NCBI GenBank assembly: GCA_014652975.1
Contig: BMZV01000002.1
Location: forward strand, 248,001-312,000
DNA from: Kocuria marina
GTDB taxonomy: Bacteria > Actinomycetota > Actinomycetes > Actinomycetales > Micrococcaceae
Length of the DNA: 64,000 bases
Direction of reading: 5' to 3'
Shown here: piece after piece, positions 1-8,225 of the stretch
Position numbering within the stretch: position 1 is the first letter of the stretch
Layout of the letters: every line of letters starts with the position of its first letter
The notes under the pieces: model-generated
What the model was told of the DNA's origin: nothing
The model's database searches: none
Seen by the model: only the letters and a program-made list of their open reading frames with translations
Translations under genes and position numbers: made by a program

Positions 1-778
1 GTTGGACGACGACGCCGATGGCGCCGCGCGTTCCGGGGCCGAGGGCCCGGGCACGGAGGGTTCGGGAGCCGAGGTATCGGACGACGGCGCGGCCGAGCCC
101 GGGGCAGCGGGCGAAACCCCCGATGCATCGGTCGTGACCGTGACGCTGGAGCACGCGCAGGAGGCCGTCAACCGCGCGGCGGTGCGCTACGACAAGCAGG
201 GCGATCAGCACTACGACGTCGTGAGCGCGTTTATCAAATCGATCCGCGGCTCGGACGTGGACGCCGCGATGCATTACCTGGCCCGGATGATCGAGGCCGG
301 GGAGGACCCCCGGTTCATCGCGCGCCGGTTGATCATCAGCGCGTCGGAAGACATCGGTCTCGCTGACCCCGCGGCGCTGCAGACCGCGGTCGCGGCCGCC
401 CAGGCCGTGCAGTTGATCGGGATGCCCGAGGGGCGGATCCCGCTCGCCGAGGCCGTCGCACATCTGGCCACCGCGCCCAAGTCGAACGCCGCGTACCTGG
501 CCATCGACGAGGCCATCGCGGACGTCCGCGCCGGACGTGCCGGGCCCGTGCCCCCGCACCTGCGGGACTCGCACTACCCGGGCGCGAACGAGCTCGGCCA
601 CGGCGCGGGCTATGTCTACGCCCACGACACGCCCAACGCGGTGGCCACCCAGCAGTACCCGCCGGACGAGCTCGTGGGGAAGGACTACTACCGGCCCACG
701 GGGTACGGCCACGAACGGGACCTGGCGCAGCGCGTGATCCGGTTGCGCGACATCGTGCGCGGCGACACCCGGCCGTAG
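1..778 (+). CDS. rarA: Replication-associated recombination protein A, C-terminal part (5' end outside window)
   Basis: This is the last ~258 codons of a RarA/MgsA AAA+ ATPase, which acts at stalled replication forks. The reading frame is open from base 2 and the true start and the ATPase core lie upstream of the window. Visible are the family's C-terminal helical region, including [33 protein letters not shown] and [14 protein letters not shown], and a typical tail ending near [12 protein letters not shown]. Residues ~1-45 of the visible part are an acidic Ala/Gly-rich linker that is longer than usual and probably disordered. The gene ends convergently against the SorC-type regulator with only 23 bases between the stops and no obvious hairpin. 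In related genomes rarA commonly sits directly before rpsD; here a glycerol block separates them. Confidence 0.9.
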   Translation, partial: LDDDADGAARSGAEGPGTEGSGAEVSDDGAAEPGAAGETPDASVVTVTLEHAQEAVNRAAVRYDKQGDQHYDVVSAFIKSIRGSDVDAAMHYLARMIEAGEDPRFIARRLIISASEDIGLADPAALQTAVAAAQAVQLIGMPEGRIPLAEAVAHLATAPKSNAAYLAIDEAIADVRAGRAGPVPPHLRDSHYPGANELGHGAGYVYAHDTPNAVATQQYPPDELVGKDYYRPTGYGHERDLAQRVIRLRDIVRGDTRP

Positions 779-801
779 GGCGCGGCTACGACGGTGCGTG
801 G

Positions 802-1770
802 TCAGGGCCGTGCTCCCGCGCCGTCCACGTGGTCCAGCACATCCTTGGCGGTCAGGTCGTCGATCACCAGGTCCGTCACCGCCCCCGACCGCAGCGCACC
901 CACGATGCCGCGCACCTTATGCCGCCCGGACACCACGCACACACGGCGGGGGATCCTGGCGAGATCCGCGGGGGTGGGTCCGGAGGCCCGCCGGTTCAGC
1001 TCGATGTCCGAGTAACTGCCGTCCTCGCGGATGAAGACGGTGCAGATGTCCCCGACGACGCGGTGCGCGTTCAGACTGCGCAGCTCGGACGAGCTGAGGT
1101 GACCCTCCGTGTAGACCTGGGACAGCACCGGGCCGTGGAAGGCCCCCACGCTGAACACCGCCAGGTCAACACTCGCCCGGGCCGCGAGGATGCGGCGGAC
1201 CGAGGATTCCTGCCAGAGCAGCGTCCGGGTCTGTTCCCAGTCGAAGAAAGCGGGGGTCGGGAACGGGTACAGCTCGGCGTTAAAGGCCTGCGCCAACGTC
1301 GAGAGCAGTGGGGCGGACGTATCCGTGCCGGCCGTCCGCGGCCCGGCGGCCCCGTTGAGCTGCACCACCGAGACGTCCTGGGTGTTGGTGTGGCGCACGT
1401 GAGAGGCGATCGCGGAGGTCGTGGTGCCCCACGCGACCCCCAGGGACGTCCCGTCCTGGACCCACGACGCGAGTAGTTGTGCGGTGTAGCGCGAGACCGC
1501 GTCGAGTCGTTGGCCGCTATGCGACGCCCGCTGGGTCCCCGCGATGTGCGCCGTGACCCGGAACGTGTCGTGGATGCGACGGGACAGCCGGTCCGTGGGT
1601 GTGTCGGGTGGGCGCAGGGTGATCGTCACGATGCCCCTGGCTTTCGCATCCGCCAGCATGCGCGAGACCGTGGACCGTGAGACCCCCAGCCGCTCGGCCA
1701 CGGCACCCATGGTCATGTCCTGCACGAAGTACAGTTCCGCGGCTTGGTAGAGCAGTGAATCGTCGTGCAT
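802..1770 (-). CDS. SorC/DeoR-family sugar-binding transcriptional regulator
   Basis: A 322-residue cytoplasmic DNA-binding protein of the SorC family. An N-terminal helix-turn-helix is visible at about residues 20-45 (AERLGVSRSTVSRML), followed by a ~260-residue sugar-phosphate-binding effector domain with typical segments such as GTSLGVAWGTT and the C-terminal GIVGALRSGAVTDLVIDD. Family members sense phosphorylated sugars and repress or activate catabolic operons. The gene is divergent from glpD, with the start codons 176 bases apart and palindromic sites between, so it probably controls the glpDFK genes and possibly itself. The effector could be glycerol-3-phosphate or dihydroxyacetone phosphate, but that is inference from position only. 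The ATG at 1770 is preceded by a good GGGAGGTGAG ribosome binding site. A SorC-type protein at a glp locus is less usual than a DeoR-type GlpR. Confidence 0.88.
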   Translation of the reverse strand: MHDDSLLYQAAELYFVQDMTMGAVAERLGVSRSTVSRMLADAKARGIVTITLRPPDTPTDRLSRRIHDTFRVTAHIAGTQRASHSGQRLDAVSRYTAQLLASWVQDGTSLGVAWGTTTSAIASHVRHTNTQDVSVVQLNGAAGPRTAGTDTSAPLLSTLAQAFNAELYPFPTPAFFDWEQTRTLLWQESSVRRILAARASVDLAVFSVGAFHGPVLSQVYTEGHLSSSELRSLNAHRVVGDICTVFIREDGSYSDIELNRRASGPTPADLARIPRRVCVVSGRHKVRGIVGALRSGAVTDLVIDDLTAKDVLDHVDGAGARP

Positions 1771-1786
1771 CGCCCCTCACCTCCCG

Positions 1787-1821
1787 TGCACACATGTGCA
1801 AATAGGTTGAGCATACGTGCA
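1787..1821. promoter_or_regulatory. Candidate paired operator between regulator and glpD
   Basis: Inverted repeat TGCACACATGTGCA at 1787-1800 (arms TGCACA/TGTGCA, 2-base spacer). A second 14-base copy, TGAGCATACGTGCA at 1808-1821, matches 10 of 14 positions and is offset by exactly 21 bases, two helical turns. A further TGTGCA half-site lies at 1839-1844. The position between the divergent regulator and glpD suits binding of the SorC-type protein; binding is inferred. Confidence 0.5.
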
Positions 1822-1855
1822 TCGGCGCGACATGGTAGTGTGCACCGCTACGAAA

Positions 1856-1876
1856 TGGGATGTACGTCACATCCCA
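1856..1876. promoter_or_regulatory. Perfect inverted repeat upstream of glpD
   Basis: Arms TGGGATGT and ACATCCCA (8 bases each, perfect) separated by 5 bases. It is unrelated in sequence to the TGCACA-type repeats upstream, so it may be a site for a second regulator or an RNA hairpin in the glpD leader, 70 bases before the start codon. Confidence 0.45.
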
Positions 1877-1946
1877 GTGCGTAGCGTGGTCCGCAAGAAC
1901 TGCGGGCCACACCGCATCCACACCGACATTGAGTGAGGAAGATACT

Positions 1947-3674
1947 GTGACTGCCACCCAATTGAATTCCGAGACCCGTCAGGCCGCGCTCCGTGAAATG
2001 AGCGAAGGGGCCGAGTTGGACGTCCTGGTGATCGGCGGTGGCATCACGGGCGCCGGCATCGCGCTGGACGCGGCCACGCGAGGGCTGCGCACCGGCATCG
2101 TGGAGGCCCAGGACTGGGCGGGAGGGACGTCCCGCTGGTCGTCCAAGCTGGTCCACGGTGGCCTGCGCTACCTGCAACAGTTCGACTTCAAGCTCGTCAC
2201 GGAGGCGCTGCACGAACGGGAGCGCCTGCTCTACACGCTGGCTCCCCACCTGGTGAAGCCCGTCCCCTTCCTCTACCCGATCCTGCACCGGTTCTGGGAG
2301 CGCCCGTACGTGACGGCGGGCGTCGGTCTCTACGACACCCTGGCCCACGTGGGCTCCAAGGTCGCGTCCATGCCCTTCCACCGTCAGCTCTCGCAGCGCG
2401 GCGTGAAGGAGGCGTTCCCCAGCATCAAGCCGGGCGTCATGGTGGGCGCCGTCAAGTACTGGGACGGTCGCGTGGACGATGCCCGTCTGGTGCTGACGCT
2501 CATCCGCACGGCCGTGGGCTACGGCGCCCTGGCCGCGACCCGCACGCGAGTCACGGAACTCCTCAAGAACGACGACGGCGCCGTCGTGGGCGCGCGCGTC
2601 ACGGACCTGGAGGCCGGCACGCAGCACGAGATCCGCGCCCGCAAGGTCATCGCGGCCACCGGCGTGTGGACCGAGGAGACCCAGGACATGGCCCACACGG
2701 ACGGGGGCCTCAAGGTGCTCGCATCCAAGGGCATCCACATCGTGGTGCCCCGGGACAGGATCCGCGGTGAGGTGGGCCTGATCCTGCAGACCGAGAAATC
2801 GGTGCTGTTCGTGATCCCGTGGGAGCACTACTGGATCATCGGCACCACGGACACCCCCTACGAGCAGGACATCTCGGCCCCCGTGGCCACGGCCGCGGAC
2901 ATCGACTACGTACTCGAACACGCGAACGTGGTCCTGGACGAGCCCCTGACCCGGGACGACGTCATGGGCACCTACGCGGGTCTGCGGCCGTTGCTGCAGC
3001 CGGGCGTCAAGGAGGGCACGGAAACCGCGTCCACCAAGATCTCCCGCGAGCACACGGTCGCGGAGGCGACGCCGGGGCTGATCTCGATCGCCGGCGGCAA
3101 GTTGACCACCTACCGCATCATGGCCCAGGACGCCGTGGACTTCGCACTCGGCAAGGAGCGCGCCAAGATCCTGCCCTCGGTCACCGACCGGACGCTGCTC
3201 CACGGTGCCAACGGGTACGTTCCCATGACCCGGCAGGCGGACCGGATCGGCGCACGCCACGGCTGGAGCGACGACATGGTCGACCACCTGTTGAACCGCT
3301 ACGGATCGGCCATCACGGAGATCGAGGACCTCGTGGCGGAGCAGGAAGATCTGGCCCGGCCGCTCGCGGCGGCGCCCGCCTACCTGCGGGCCGAGGTGGT
3401 CCAGGCGGCGCGGCACGAGGGTGTCCTGCACGTCTCGGACGTCTTCGAGACCCGGACCCGGATGTCCTACGACCAGCCTGATCACGGTCTGGCCGCGGTC
3501 GAGGAGGTCGCCGATCTGCTCGCCGCCGAACTGGGCTGGGACGACGCCCGTAAGGAGCAGGAGATCCAGGCCTACCGCGCCGTGTGCGCCGCCGAGGACG
3601 CCGCCGCGCAGACCACGGACGACGCCTCCGCGGCGGCCGCGCGCAGCGCAGCCCCCTCGCTCAACACTCTGTGA
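1947..3674 (+). CDS. glpD: Glycerol-3-phosphate dehydrogenase, FAD-dependent
   Basis: A 575-residue aerobic glycerol-3-phosphate dehydrogenase that oxidises glycerol-3-phosphate to dihydroxyacetone phosphate at the membrane and passes electrons to the respiratory chain. The FAD-binding Rossmann motif VLVIGGGITGAGIALDA is at residues ~26-42, followed by GGTSRWSSKLVHGGLRYL, which is typical of the family. The C-terminal ~130 residues form the usual helical cap, ending in an Ala-rich tail. The GTG at 1947 was chosen because it sits behind TGAGGAA and starts the family's normal N-terminus; an ATG at 1860 would add 29 unrelated residues overlapping the palindrome. First gene of glpD-glpF-glpK, 110 bases before glpF. 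Confidence 0.95.
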   Translation: MTATQLNSETRQAALREMSEGAELDVLVIGGGITGAGIALDAATRGLRTGIVEAQDWAGGTSRWSSKLVHGGLRYLQQFDFKLVTEALHERERLLYTLAPHLVKPVPFLYPILHRFWERPYVTAGVGLYDTLAHVGSKVASMPFHRQLSQRGVKEAFPSIKPGVMVGAVKYWDGRVDDARLVLTLIRTAVGYGALAATRTRVTELLKNDDGAVVGARVTDLEAGTQHEIRARKVIAATGVWTEETQDMAHTDGGLKVLASKGIHIVVPRDRIRGEVGLILQTEKSVLFVIPWEHYWIIGTTDTPYEQDISAPVATAADIDYVLEHANVVLDEPLTRDDVMGTYAGLRPLLQPGVKEGTETASTKISREHTVAEATPGLISIAGGKLTTYRIMAQDAVDFALGKERAKILPSVTDRTLLHGANGYVPMTRQADRIGARHGWSDDMVDHLLNRYGSAITEIEDLVAEQEDLARPLAAAPAYLRAEVVQAARHEGVLHVSDVFETRTRMSYDQPDHGLAAVEEVADLLAAELGWDDARKEQEIQAYRAVCAAEDAAAQTTDDASAAAARSAAPSLNTL

Positions 3675-3784
3675 CGTAGGCGGGCGTCCCATTCCCGCCG
3701 ACACCGCTTCCCGGTGGCTCATGCCATGGGGAGGCGGTGTGTCCAAATCACCCAACAACGACACGATCTGCAAGGAGTCAATCC

Positions 3785-4570
3785 ATGACCACTTTGAACG
3801 CGATGCTGCCCATGGAGGCGGCGGAAGTGGTGCCCCTGGGCACGGTGTTCTGGTCCGAAGTCCTGGGCACCGCACTGCTGACCCTTCTGGGTGTCGGTGT
3901 CGTGGCCAACCACCTCCTGGGCAAGACCAAGGGCAATGCCGGCGGCTGGTTGCTCATCAGCTTCGGGTGGGGTCTCGCCGTGTTCGCCGGCGTGTACGTC
4001 GCCTGGCAATCGGGCGCCCACCTCAACCCCGCCGTGACGGTCGGCATCTGGGCCTCCGGAGCCGATGTCTACGCGCCGGGGGTGGCCATCACCGCCGCGT
4101 CGACCGTGGTCTACCTGGCCGCCGAGTTCCTGGGTGCCTTCCTGGGTGCCGTTGTTTGCTGGATCGCGTACAAGCAGCACTACGACGAGCCGCTGGACCC
4201 GGCCGCCAAGCTGGGCACGTTCTCCACCGGACCGGAGATCCGCTCCGCGGGGTGGAACGTGCTGACCGAGGTGATCGCCACGTTCGTCCTGGTCTTCGTC
4301 ATCCTCATGTTCGGCGGGACCCCCTCCGGCCTGGGCCCCCTGGCCGTGGCGCTGCTCGTGGTCGGGATCGGTGCGAGCCTCGGCGGCCCCACCGGCTACG
4401 CGATCAACCCCGCGCGTGACCTGGGCCCTCGCGTCGCCCACGCGATCCTCCCGATCCGAGGTAAGGGTGATAGCGACTGGGGCTACGCGTGGGTCCCGAT
4501 CGTGGGTCCCATCCTCGGCGCGCTGCTCGCCGGCGGTGTCTTCCAGTTGTTCCCGGGTGCGGCTTTCTGA
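3785..4570 (+). CDS. glpF: Glycerol uptake facilitator (aquaglyceroporin)
   Basis: A 261-residue membrane channel of the MIP family that lets glycerol diffuse into the cell. Both half-helix motifs are present: HLNPAVTVG at residues ~80-88 and INPARDLGPR at ~206-215. The Asp after the second NPAR is the residue typical of glycerol facilitators rather than pure water channels. Six hydrophobic segments are visible. The ATG at 3785 has AAGGAGT 5 bases upstream; an in-frame start at 3737 would lack a site. Located between glpD and glpK, completing the uptake-phosphorylation-oxidation route. Confidence 0.95.
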   Translation: MTTLNAMLPMEAAEVVPLGTVFWSEVLGTALLTLLGVGVVANHLLGKTKGNAGGWLLISFGWGLAVFAGVYVAWQSGAHLNPAVTVGIWASGADVYAPGVAITAASTVVYLAAEFLGAFLGAVVCWIAYKQHYDEPLDPAAKLGTFSTGPEIRSAGWNVLTEVIATFVLVFVILMFGGTPSGLGPLAVALLVVGIGASLGGPTGYAINPARDLGPRVAHAILPIRGKGDSDWGYAWVPIVGPILGALLAGGVFQLFPGAAF

Positions 4571-4624
4571 TCCCCTGAACGCATCCCCATCGATTTCCGC
4601 CCCTCGACCCAAGGAGTGAGCACC

Positions 4625-6196
4625 ATGAGCAAATCAAACACCACCAAGACCGCCCGAGGTACCAGGACCACAGGTTCTGGTGATCCCCAGTACGTGATGG
4701 CCATCGATCAGGGCACCACGAGCACCCGCGCCATTGTCTTCGACCATTCCGGCACCATCATGGGTGTGGGCCAGTACGAGCACCAGCAGATCTTCCCTCG
4801 CGCCGGGTGGGTCGAACACGATGCACAGGAGATCTGGCGCAACACCCGCCGTTGCGTCGCGGACGCGCTCGCAGAGACCGAGCTGACCAAGGACGATCTC
4901 GCCGCGGTGGGTATCACCAACCAGCGCGAGACCACTGTGGTGTGGGACAAGAACACAGGCGAGCCCGTGTATAACGCGATCGTGTGGCAGGACACTCGCA
5001 CGCAGGAGATCGTAGACGAACTCGCCAAGGACGGCGGGGAGGAACGCTTCCGCGAGCTCACGGGTCTGCCCCTGGCCAGCTACTTCGCCGGTCCCAAGGT
5101 CAAGTGGATCTTGGACAACGTGGAGGGCGCCCGTGAGCGCGCCGAGGCCGGGGACCTGCTCTTCGGTACGACCGACAGCTGGCTCGTGTGGAACTTGACC
5201 GGCGGCTCCGAGGACGGGGTGCACGTCACGGACGTGACGAACGCGTCCCGGACCCTGCTCATGAACATCGACACCCTCGAATGGAACGAGGAGTTGTGCG
5301 AGACCGTGGGCGTGCCCATGTCCATGCTCCCGGAGATCCGGTGCAGCAGCGAGGTCTACGGCAAGGGCCGCGCCCGCGGGTTCCTCAAGCAGGTCCCGAT
5401 CGCTGGCATCCTGGGTGACCAGCAGGCGGCCATGTTCGGCCAGACGTGTTTCGAACCCGGCATGGGCAAGAACACCTACGGCACCGGCAGTTTCCTGCTC
5501 ATGAACGTGGGGGAGACCCCGGTGCGTTCCGAGCACGGATTGATCACCACCGTGTGCTACCAGATCGAGGGCGAGAAGCCGGTCTACGCGCTGGAGGGTT
5601 CCATCGCGGTCACGGGTTCGCTCGTGCAGTGGGTGCGGGACAACCTGGGGCTGATCCAGGACGCCAAGGAGATCGAGCCGCTCGCGCGCGCGGTCGAGGA
5701 CAACGGCGGGGCGTACTTCGTCCCCGCGTTCTCGGGTCTGTTCGCACCGCACTGGCGTCCGGACGCCCGCGGCGCCCTGGTGGGGCTCACGCGTTACGTG
5801 CGCAAGGAGCACATCGCCCGTGCCGTGCTCGAGGCCACCGCGTACCAGTCCCGTGAGGTGGTCGAGGCCATGAACAAGGACTCCAAGCAGGACCTCACGG
5901 AGCTGCGCGTGGACGGTGGCATGACGGCCAACGAGCTGCTCATGCAGTTCCAGGCGGATCAGCTGGGTGTGCCCGTGATCCGGCCGAAGATCACTGAGAC
6001 CACGGCCCTGGGTGCGGCGTACGCGGCCGGTCTCGCCGTGGGCTTCTGGGCGGACCTCGAGGAGATCTCCCGCAACTGGGCCGAGGAGAAGCGCTGGGAC
6101 CCCCAGGGGGACCGTGAGCAGCAGGAGAAGCTGTTCCGCAACTGGGGCAAGGCCGTGACCAAGTCGTTCGACTGGGTGAACGAGGACGTGGACTGA
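4625..6196 (+). CDS. glpK: Glycerol kinase
   Basis: A 523-residue FGGY-family kinase that phosphorylates glycerol to glycerol-3-phosphate with ATP, trapping it for GlpD. Family signatures visible: the phosphate-1 loop [16 protein letters not shown] near residues 25-40, [20 protein letters not shown], the [12 protein letters not shown] segment and the C-terminal [17 protein letters not shown]. The first ~22 residues (Thr/Lys/Arg-rich) extend the usual N-terminus. The ATG at 4625 follows AAGGAG by 8 bases; a GTG at 4616 overlaps that site and is less likely. Last gene of the glp block; 54 bases after glpF. Confidence 0.96.
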   Translation: MSKSNTTKTARGTRTTGSGDPQYVMAIDQGTTSTRAIVFDHSGTIMGVGQYEHQQIFPRAGWVEHDAQEIWRNTRRCVADALAETELTKDDLAAVGITNQRETTVVWDKNTGEPVYNAIVWQDTRTQEIVDELAKDGGEERFRELTGLPLASYFAGPKVKWILDNVEGARERAEAGDLLFGTTDSWLVWNLTGGSEDGVHVTDVTNASRTLLMNIDTLEWNEELCETVGVPMSMLPEIRCSSEVYGKGRARGFLKQVPIAGILGDQQAAMFGQTCFEPGMGKNTYGTGSFLLMNVGETPVRSEHGLITTVCYQIEGEKPVYALEGSIAVTGSLVQWVRDNLGLIQDAKEIEPLARAVEDNGGAYFVPAFSGLFAPHWRPDARGALVGLTRYVRKEHIARAVLEATAYQSREVVEAMNKDSKQDLTELRVDGGMTANELLMQFQADQLGVPVIRPKITETTALGAAYAAGLAVGFWADLEEISRNWAEEKRWDPQGDREQQEKLFRNWGKAVTKSFDWVNEDVD

Positions 6197-6202
6197 ATCG
6201 AC

Positions 6203-6208
6203 TATAGT
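6203..6208 (+). promoter_or_regulatory. Candidate -10 box for rpsD
   Basis: TATAGT (5 of 6 to consensus) lies just after the glpK stop. It would give a ~200-base leader before rpsD. No good -35 is visible. The leader contains no reading frame I can support; it could house autoregulation by S4, but I recognise no known S4-binding fold. Confidence 0.4.
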
Positions 6209-6418
6209 GGACGGTTGGCTGGCACGTCTCGTCGGCGCACTCCCGGGACCCGTGGCACCCTCACGATCCCGCGCGTGCCCGGCGGACGCTAGGTCCGTCG
6301 GATTGCGGCTGATCCGCACCTCTCCCGTGGGAACCGATTCCCGCGCCGGAGGCCAGTACCACCCAGAACGGAACGCGGGTCCATCCCGTACGCCGTCGAA
6401 CCGCATGAAAGGCAAGTT

Positions 6419-7060
6419 GTGTCCAACAGCTCCAACAGTGTTCGTGTGCGCCGTCAGGTGCGCAAGTCCCGTGCCCTCGGCATCCCGCTGACGCCGAAGG
6501 CCGAGAAGTACTTCGAGCGCCGCCCGTACGCTCCCGGTGAGCACGGCCGGGCCCGCCGCAAGCAGGACTCCGACTACAAGGTCCGGCTGATGGAGAAGCA
6601 GCGGCTGCGCGCGCAGTACAACATCCGCGAGAAGCAGATGCACCGCGCGTACGTCGAGGCCAAGCGCGTCGAGGGTCAGACCGGTGAGAACCTCATCGCC
6701 CTGCTCGAGACCCGTCTTGACGCCCTTGTCCTGCGTGCCGGCTTCGTCCGCACGATGGCCGCCGCCCGCCAGGCCGTGGTGCACCGCCACATCATGGTGG
6801 ACGGTCAGCGCGTGGACCGCCCCTCGTACCGCGTGCGCCCGGGCCAGACGGTCCACGTGCACCCGCGTTCCGAGAAGATGGTCCCGTTCCAGATCGCCGC
6901 GACCGGCGCCAACCAGGATGTCCTCCCGGACACCCCGGCCTACCTGGACGTCGCGATCGACCGTCTGCAGGCCAAGCTCACGCGCAAGCCGCAGCGTTCC
7001 GAGGTCCCCGTGACCTGCGAGGAACAGCTCGTGGTGGAGTACTACGCACGGATGGTCTGA
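6419..7060 (+). CDS. rpsD: 30S ribosomal protein S4
   Basis: A 213-residue primary 16S rRNA-binding protein that nucleates assembly of the 30S body. Family segments RPYAPGEHGRARRKQDSDYKVRL and the S4 RNA-binding domain (ETRLDALVLRAGFVRTMAAARQ, then VVHRHIMVDGQRVDRPSYRV) at residues ~98-140 are intact. Start is GTG at 6419 with GAAAGG just upstream. It is a stand-alone rpsD, as is usual in this part of actinobacterial chromosomes, and is followed by a strong hairpin terminator. Confidence 0.97.
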   Translation: MSNSSNSVRVRRQVRKSRALGIPLTPKAEKYFERRPYAPGEHGRARRKQDSDYKVRLMEKQRLRAQYNIREKQMHRAYVEAKRVEGQTGENLIALLETRLDALVLRAGFVRTMAAARQAVVHRHIMVDGQRVDRPSYRVRPGQTVHVHPRSEKMVPFQIAATGANQDVLPDTPAYLDVAIDRLQAKLTRKPQRSEVPVTCEEQLVVEYYARMV

Positions 7061-7100
7061 TCCTCCGTGCCCTCCGTCGCCCGTGTCACGGGTGACGAGC

Positions 7101-7133
7101 GAACAGCCCGCGGCCCTCGGCTGCGGGCTGTTC
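7101..7133 (+). terminator. Hairpin terminator after rpsD
   Basis: A 15-base-pair stem (one G-U pair) with a 3-base CTC loop, 40 bases after the rpsD stop; outer arms GAACAGCCCGC / GCGGGCTGTTC. No T-run follows, as is common in high-GC actinobacteria. Confidence 0.8.
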
Positions 7134-7284
7134 GCATCCCGGGGACGACGGCGCACGGGCACACCGGGCCCGGTGGCGCCGGATTCCCCGTTGCACCCGG
7201 GTTCTTGGGTAGAGTTGCGCTTCGGTCGGTCTTGCGCGCGGGTCCGACCCTGATCTCGAAGTAGGAACGGAGTTGTGGTCGCCC

Positions 7285-7764
7285 ATGGACGGTGGGGATA
7301 TCGCCGGATTGCTCGCGGCATTGGTCTTCGCGGTGCTCGTGGGGTTGCTCGCGGTGCCCATCATCAAGCTAGGTCGTGTCTTCGATGAACTGCGCCTGAG
7401 CATCCGCTCCATCAACGACGGCACCGCCCCGCTGATCGACGAGGTCACGCGCACCGTGGCCACCACCAACACCCAGCTCGAGAAGGTGGACGGAATCACG
7501 TCCAACGTCTCGGACGCCTCCGCCAATGTCTCCGCACTGTCCTCCCTCGTGGCCTCCACGGTGGGGCAGCCGCTGATCAAGGTCGCGTCCTTCTCCCACG
7601 GGCTGCGCCGCGCGTTCAGCCCCCAGGCCGGTGCCCAGACCCGGCCCGGCCCCCATACCGAGCCCGGTGCCGCGTCCGGTGGCGCAGCGACCGGCACGAC
7701 CACCGGGTCCACGGACGCGCACGCCGCAGGCCGTGCGCCCGGGCCCACGGACACCAGGAGCTGA
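7285..7764 (+). CDS. DUF948-family membrane-anchored protein
   Basis: A ~159-residue protein of unknown function conserved upstream of alaS in actinobacteria. It has one N-terminal membrane segment (residues ~6-24, IAGLLAALVFAVLVGLLAV), a helical region with the DUF948-like pattern of repeated Thr/Ser/Val (ELRLSIRSINDGTAPLIDEV), then a Pro/Gly/Thr-rich tail that is probably disordered. The ATG at 7285 gives the family's usual beginning (MDGGDIAG); a TTG at 7273, closer to AGGAACGGAG, is an alternative that adds four residues. First gene of a tight run into the next small gene (2 bases) and alaS. Confidence 0.75.
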   Translation: MDGGDIAGLLAALVFAVLVGLLAVPIIKLGRVFDELRLSIRSINDGTAPLIDEVTRTVATTNTQLEKVDGITSNVSDASANVSALSSLVASTVGQPLIKVASFSHGLRRAFSPQAGAQTRPGPHTEPGAASGGAATGTTTGSTDAHAAGRAPGPTDTRS

Positions 7765-7766
7765 GC

Positions 7767-8225
7767 ATGGGTTTGTGGTCCAAACTCGCACTGCTCGCCG
7801 CGGGCGCCGTGGTGGGCGGAGCGGCCACGCGCGTGGCCTCCGACCCCGCCGCACGCGAGGCGATCGGGCGGCAGGTGCAGCGCGGCACCCAGGGTGCGGT
7901 GGCCCGCCGCGGCTCCGACGGCGCCGTCGAACGCCGCGCGAGCGGGAGCGCCGTGGAGCTCTTCCGCACCGCCGCGCGGCGGTTCCAGGACTTCGCCGCC
8001 CGGGTGCGCGCGGGAATGAACGAACGCGAGGCCGAGCTGCACGAGAAGTTCGGCGTGCGCACGCCCGTGGACCACACCGCGAACCACCCGGACGCCCCGC
8101 ACCACGCCGCACCACCGCTGGATGCCCCGTGGCGGGCGGACACCGCCCACGAACCGGGCCCCGCACCGGGCGACCCCCGGGGTCGGATCATCACACACGT
8201 CCCATCGGAAGGGAATGACCGGTAA
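7767..8225 (+). CDS. Small conserved actinobacterial protein (DUF6167-like)
   Basis: 152 residues with an N-terminal hydrophobic segment (KLALLAAGAVVGGAAT, residues ~6-21) followed by a basic helical stretch and a His/Pro-rich tail. By position and pattern it resembles the DUF6167 family found between a DUF948 gene and alaS; the family assignment is from context and is not certain. ATG at 7767 follows AGGAG. The stop overlaps the alaS start by one base (TAATG), so it is co-translated with alaS. No function can be stated. Confidence 0.7.
   Translation: MGLWSKLALLAAGAVVGGAATRVASDPAAREAIGRQVQRGTQGAVARRGSDGAVERRASGSAVELFRTAARRFQDFAARVRAGMNEREAELHEKFGVRTPVDHTANHPDAPHHAAPPLDAPWRADTAHEPGPAPGDPRGRIITHVPSEGNDR

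Noticed and set aside
1848..3875. Long reverse-strand open frame opposite glpD
   Set aside because: Its composition is a shadow of high-GC codon use (Arg/Gly/His/Val-rich), it overlaps glpD completely and has no recognisable domain.
4634..7321. Reverse-strand open frame of ~895 codons opposite glpK and rpsD
   Set aside because: It spans two well-identified genes and the gap between them; produced by the scarcity of stop codons in GC-rich antisense.
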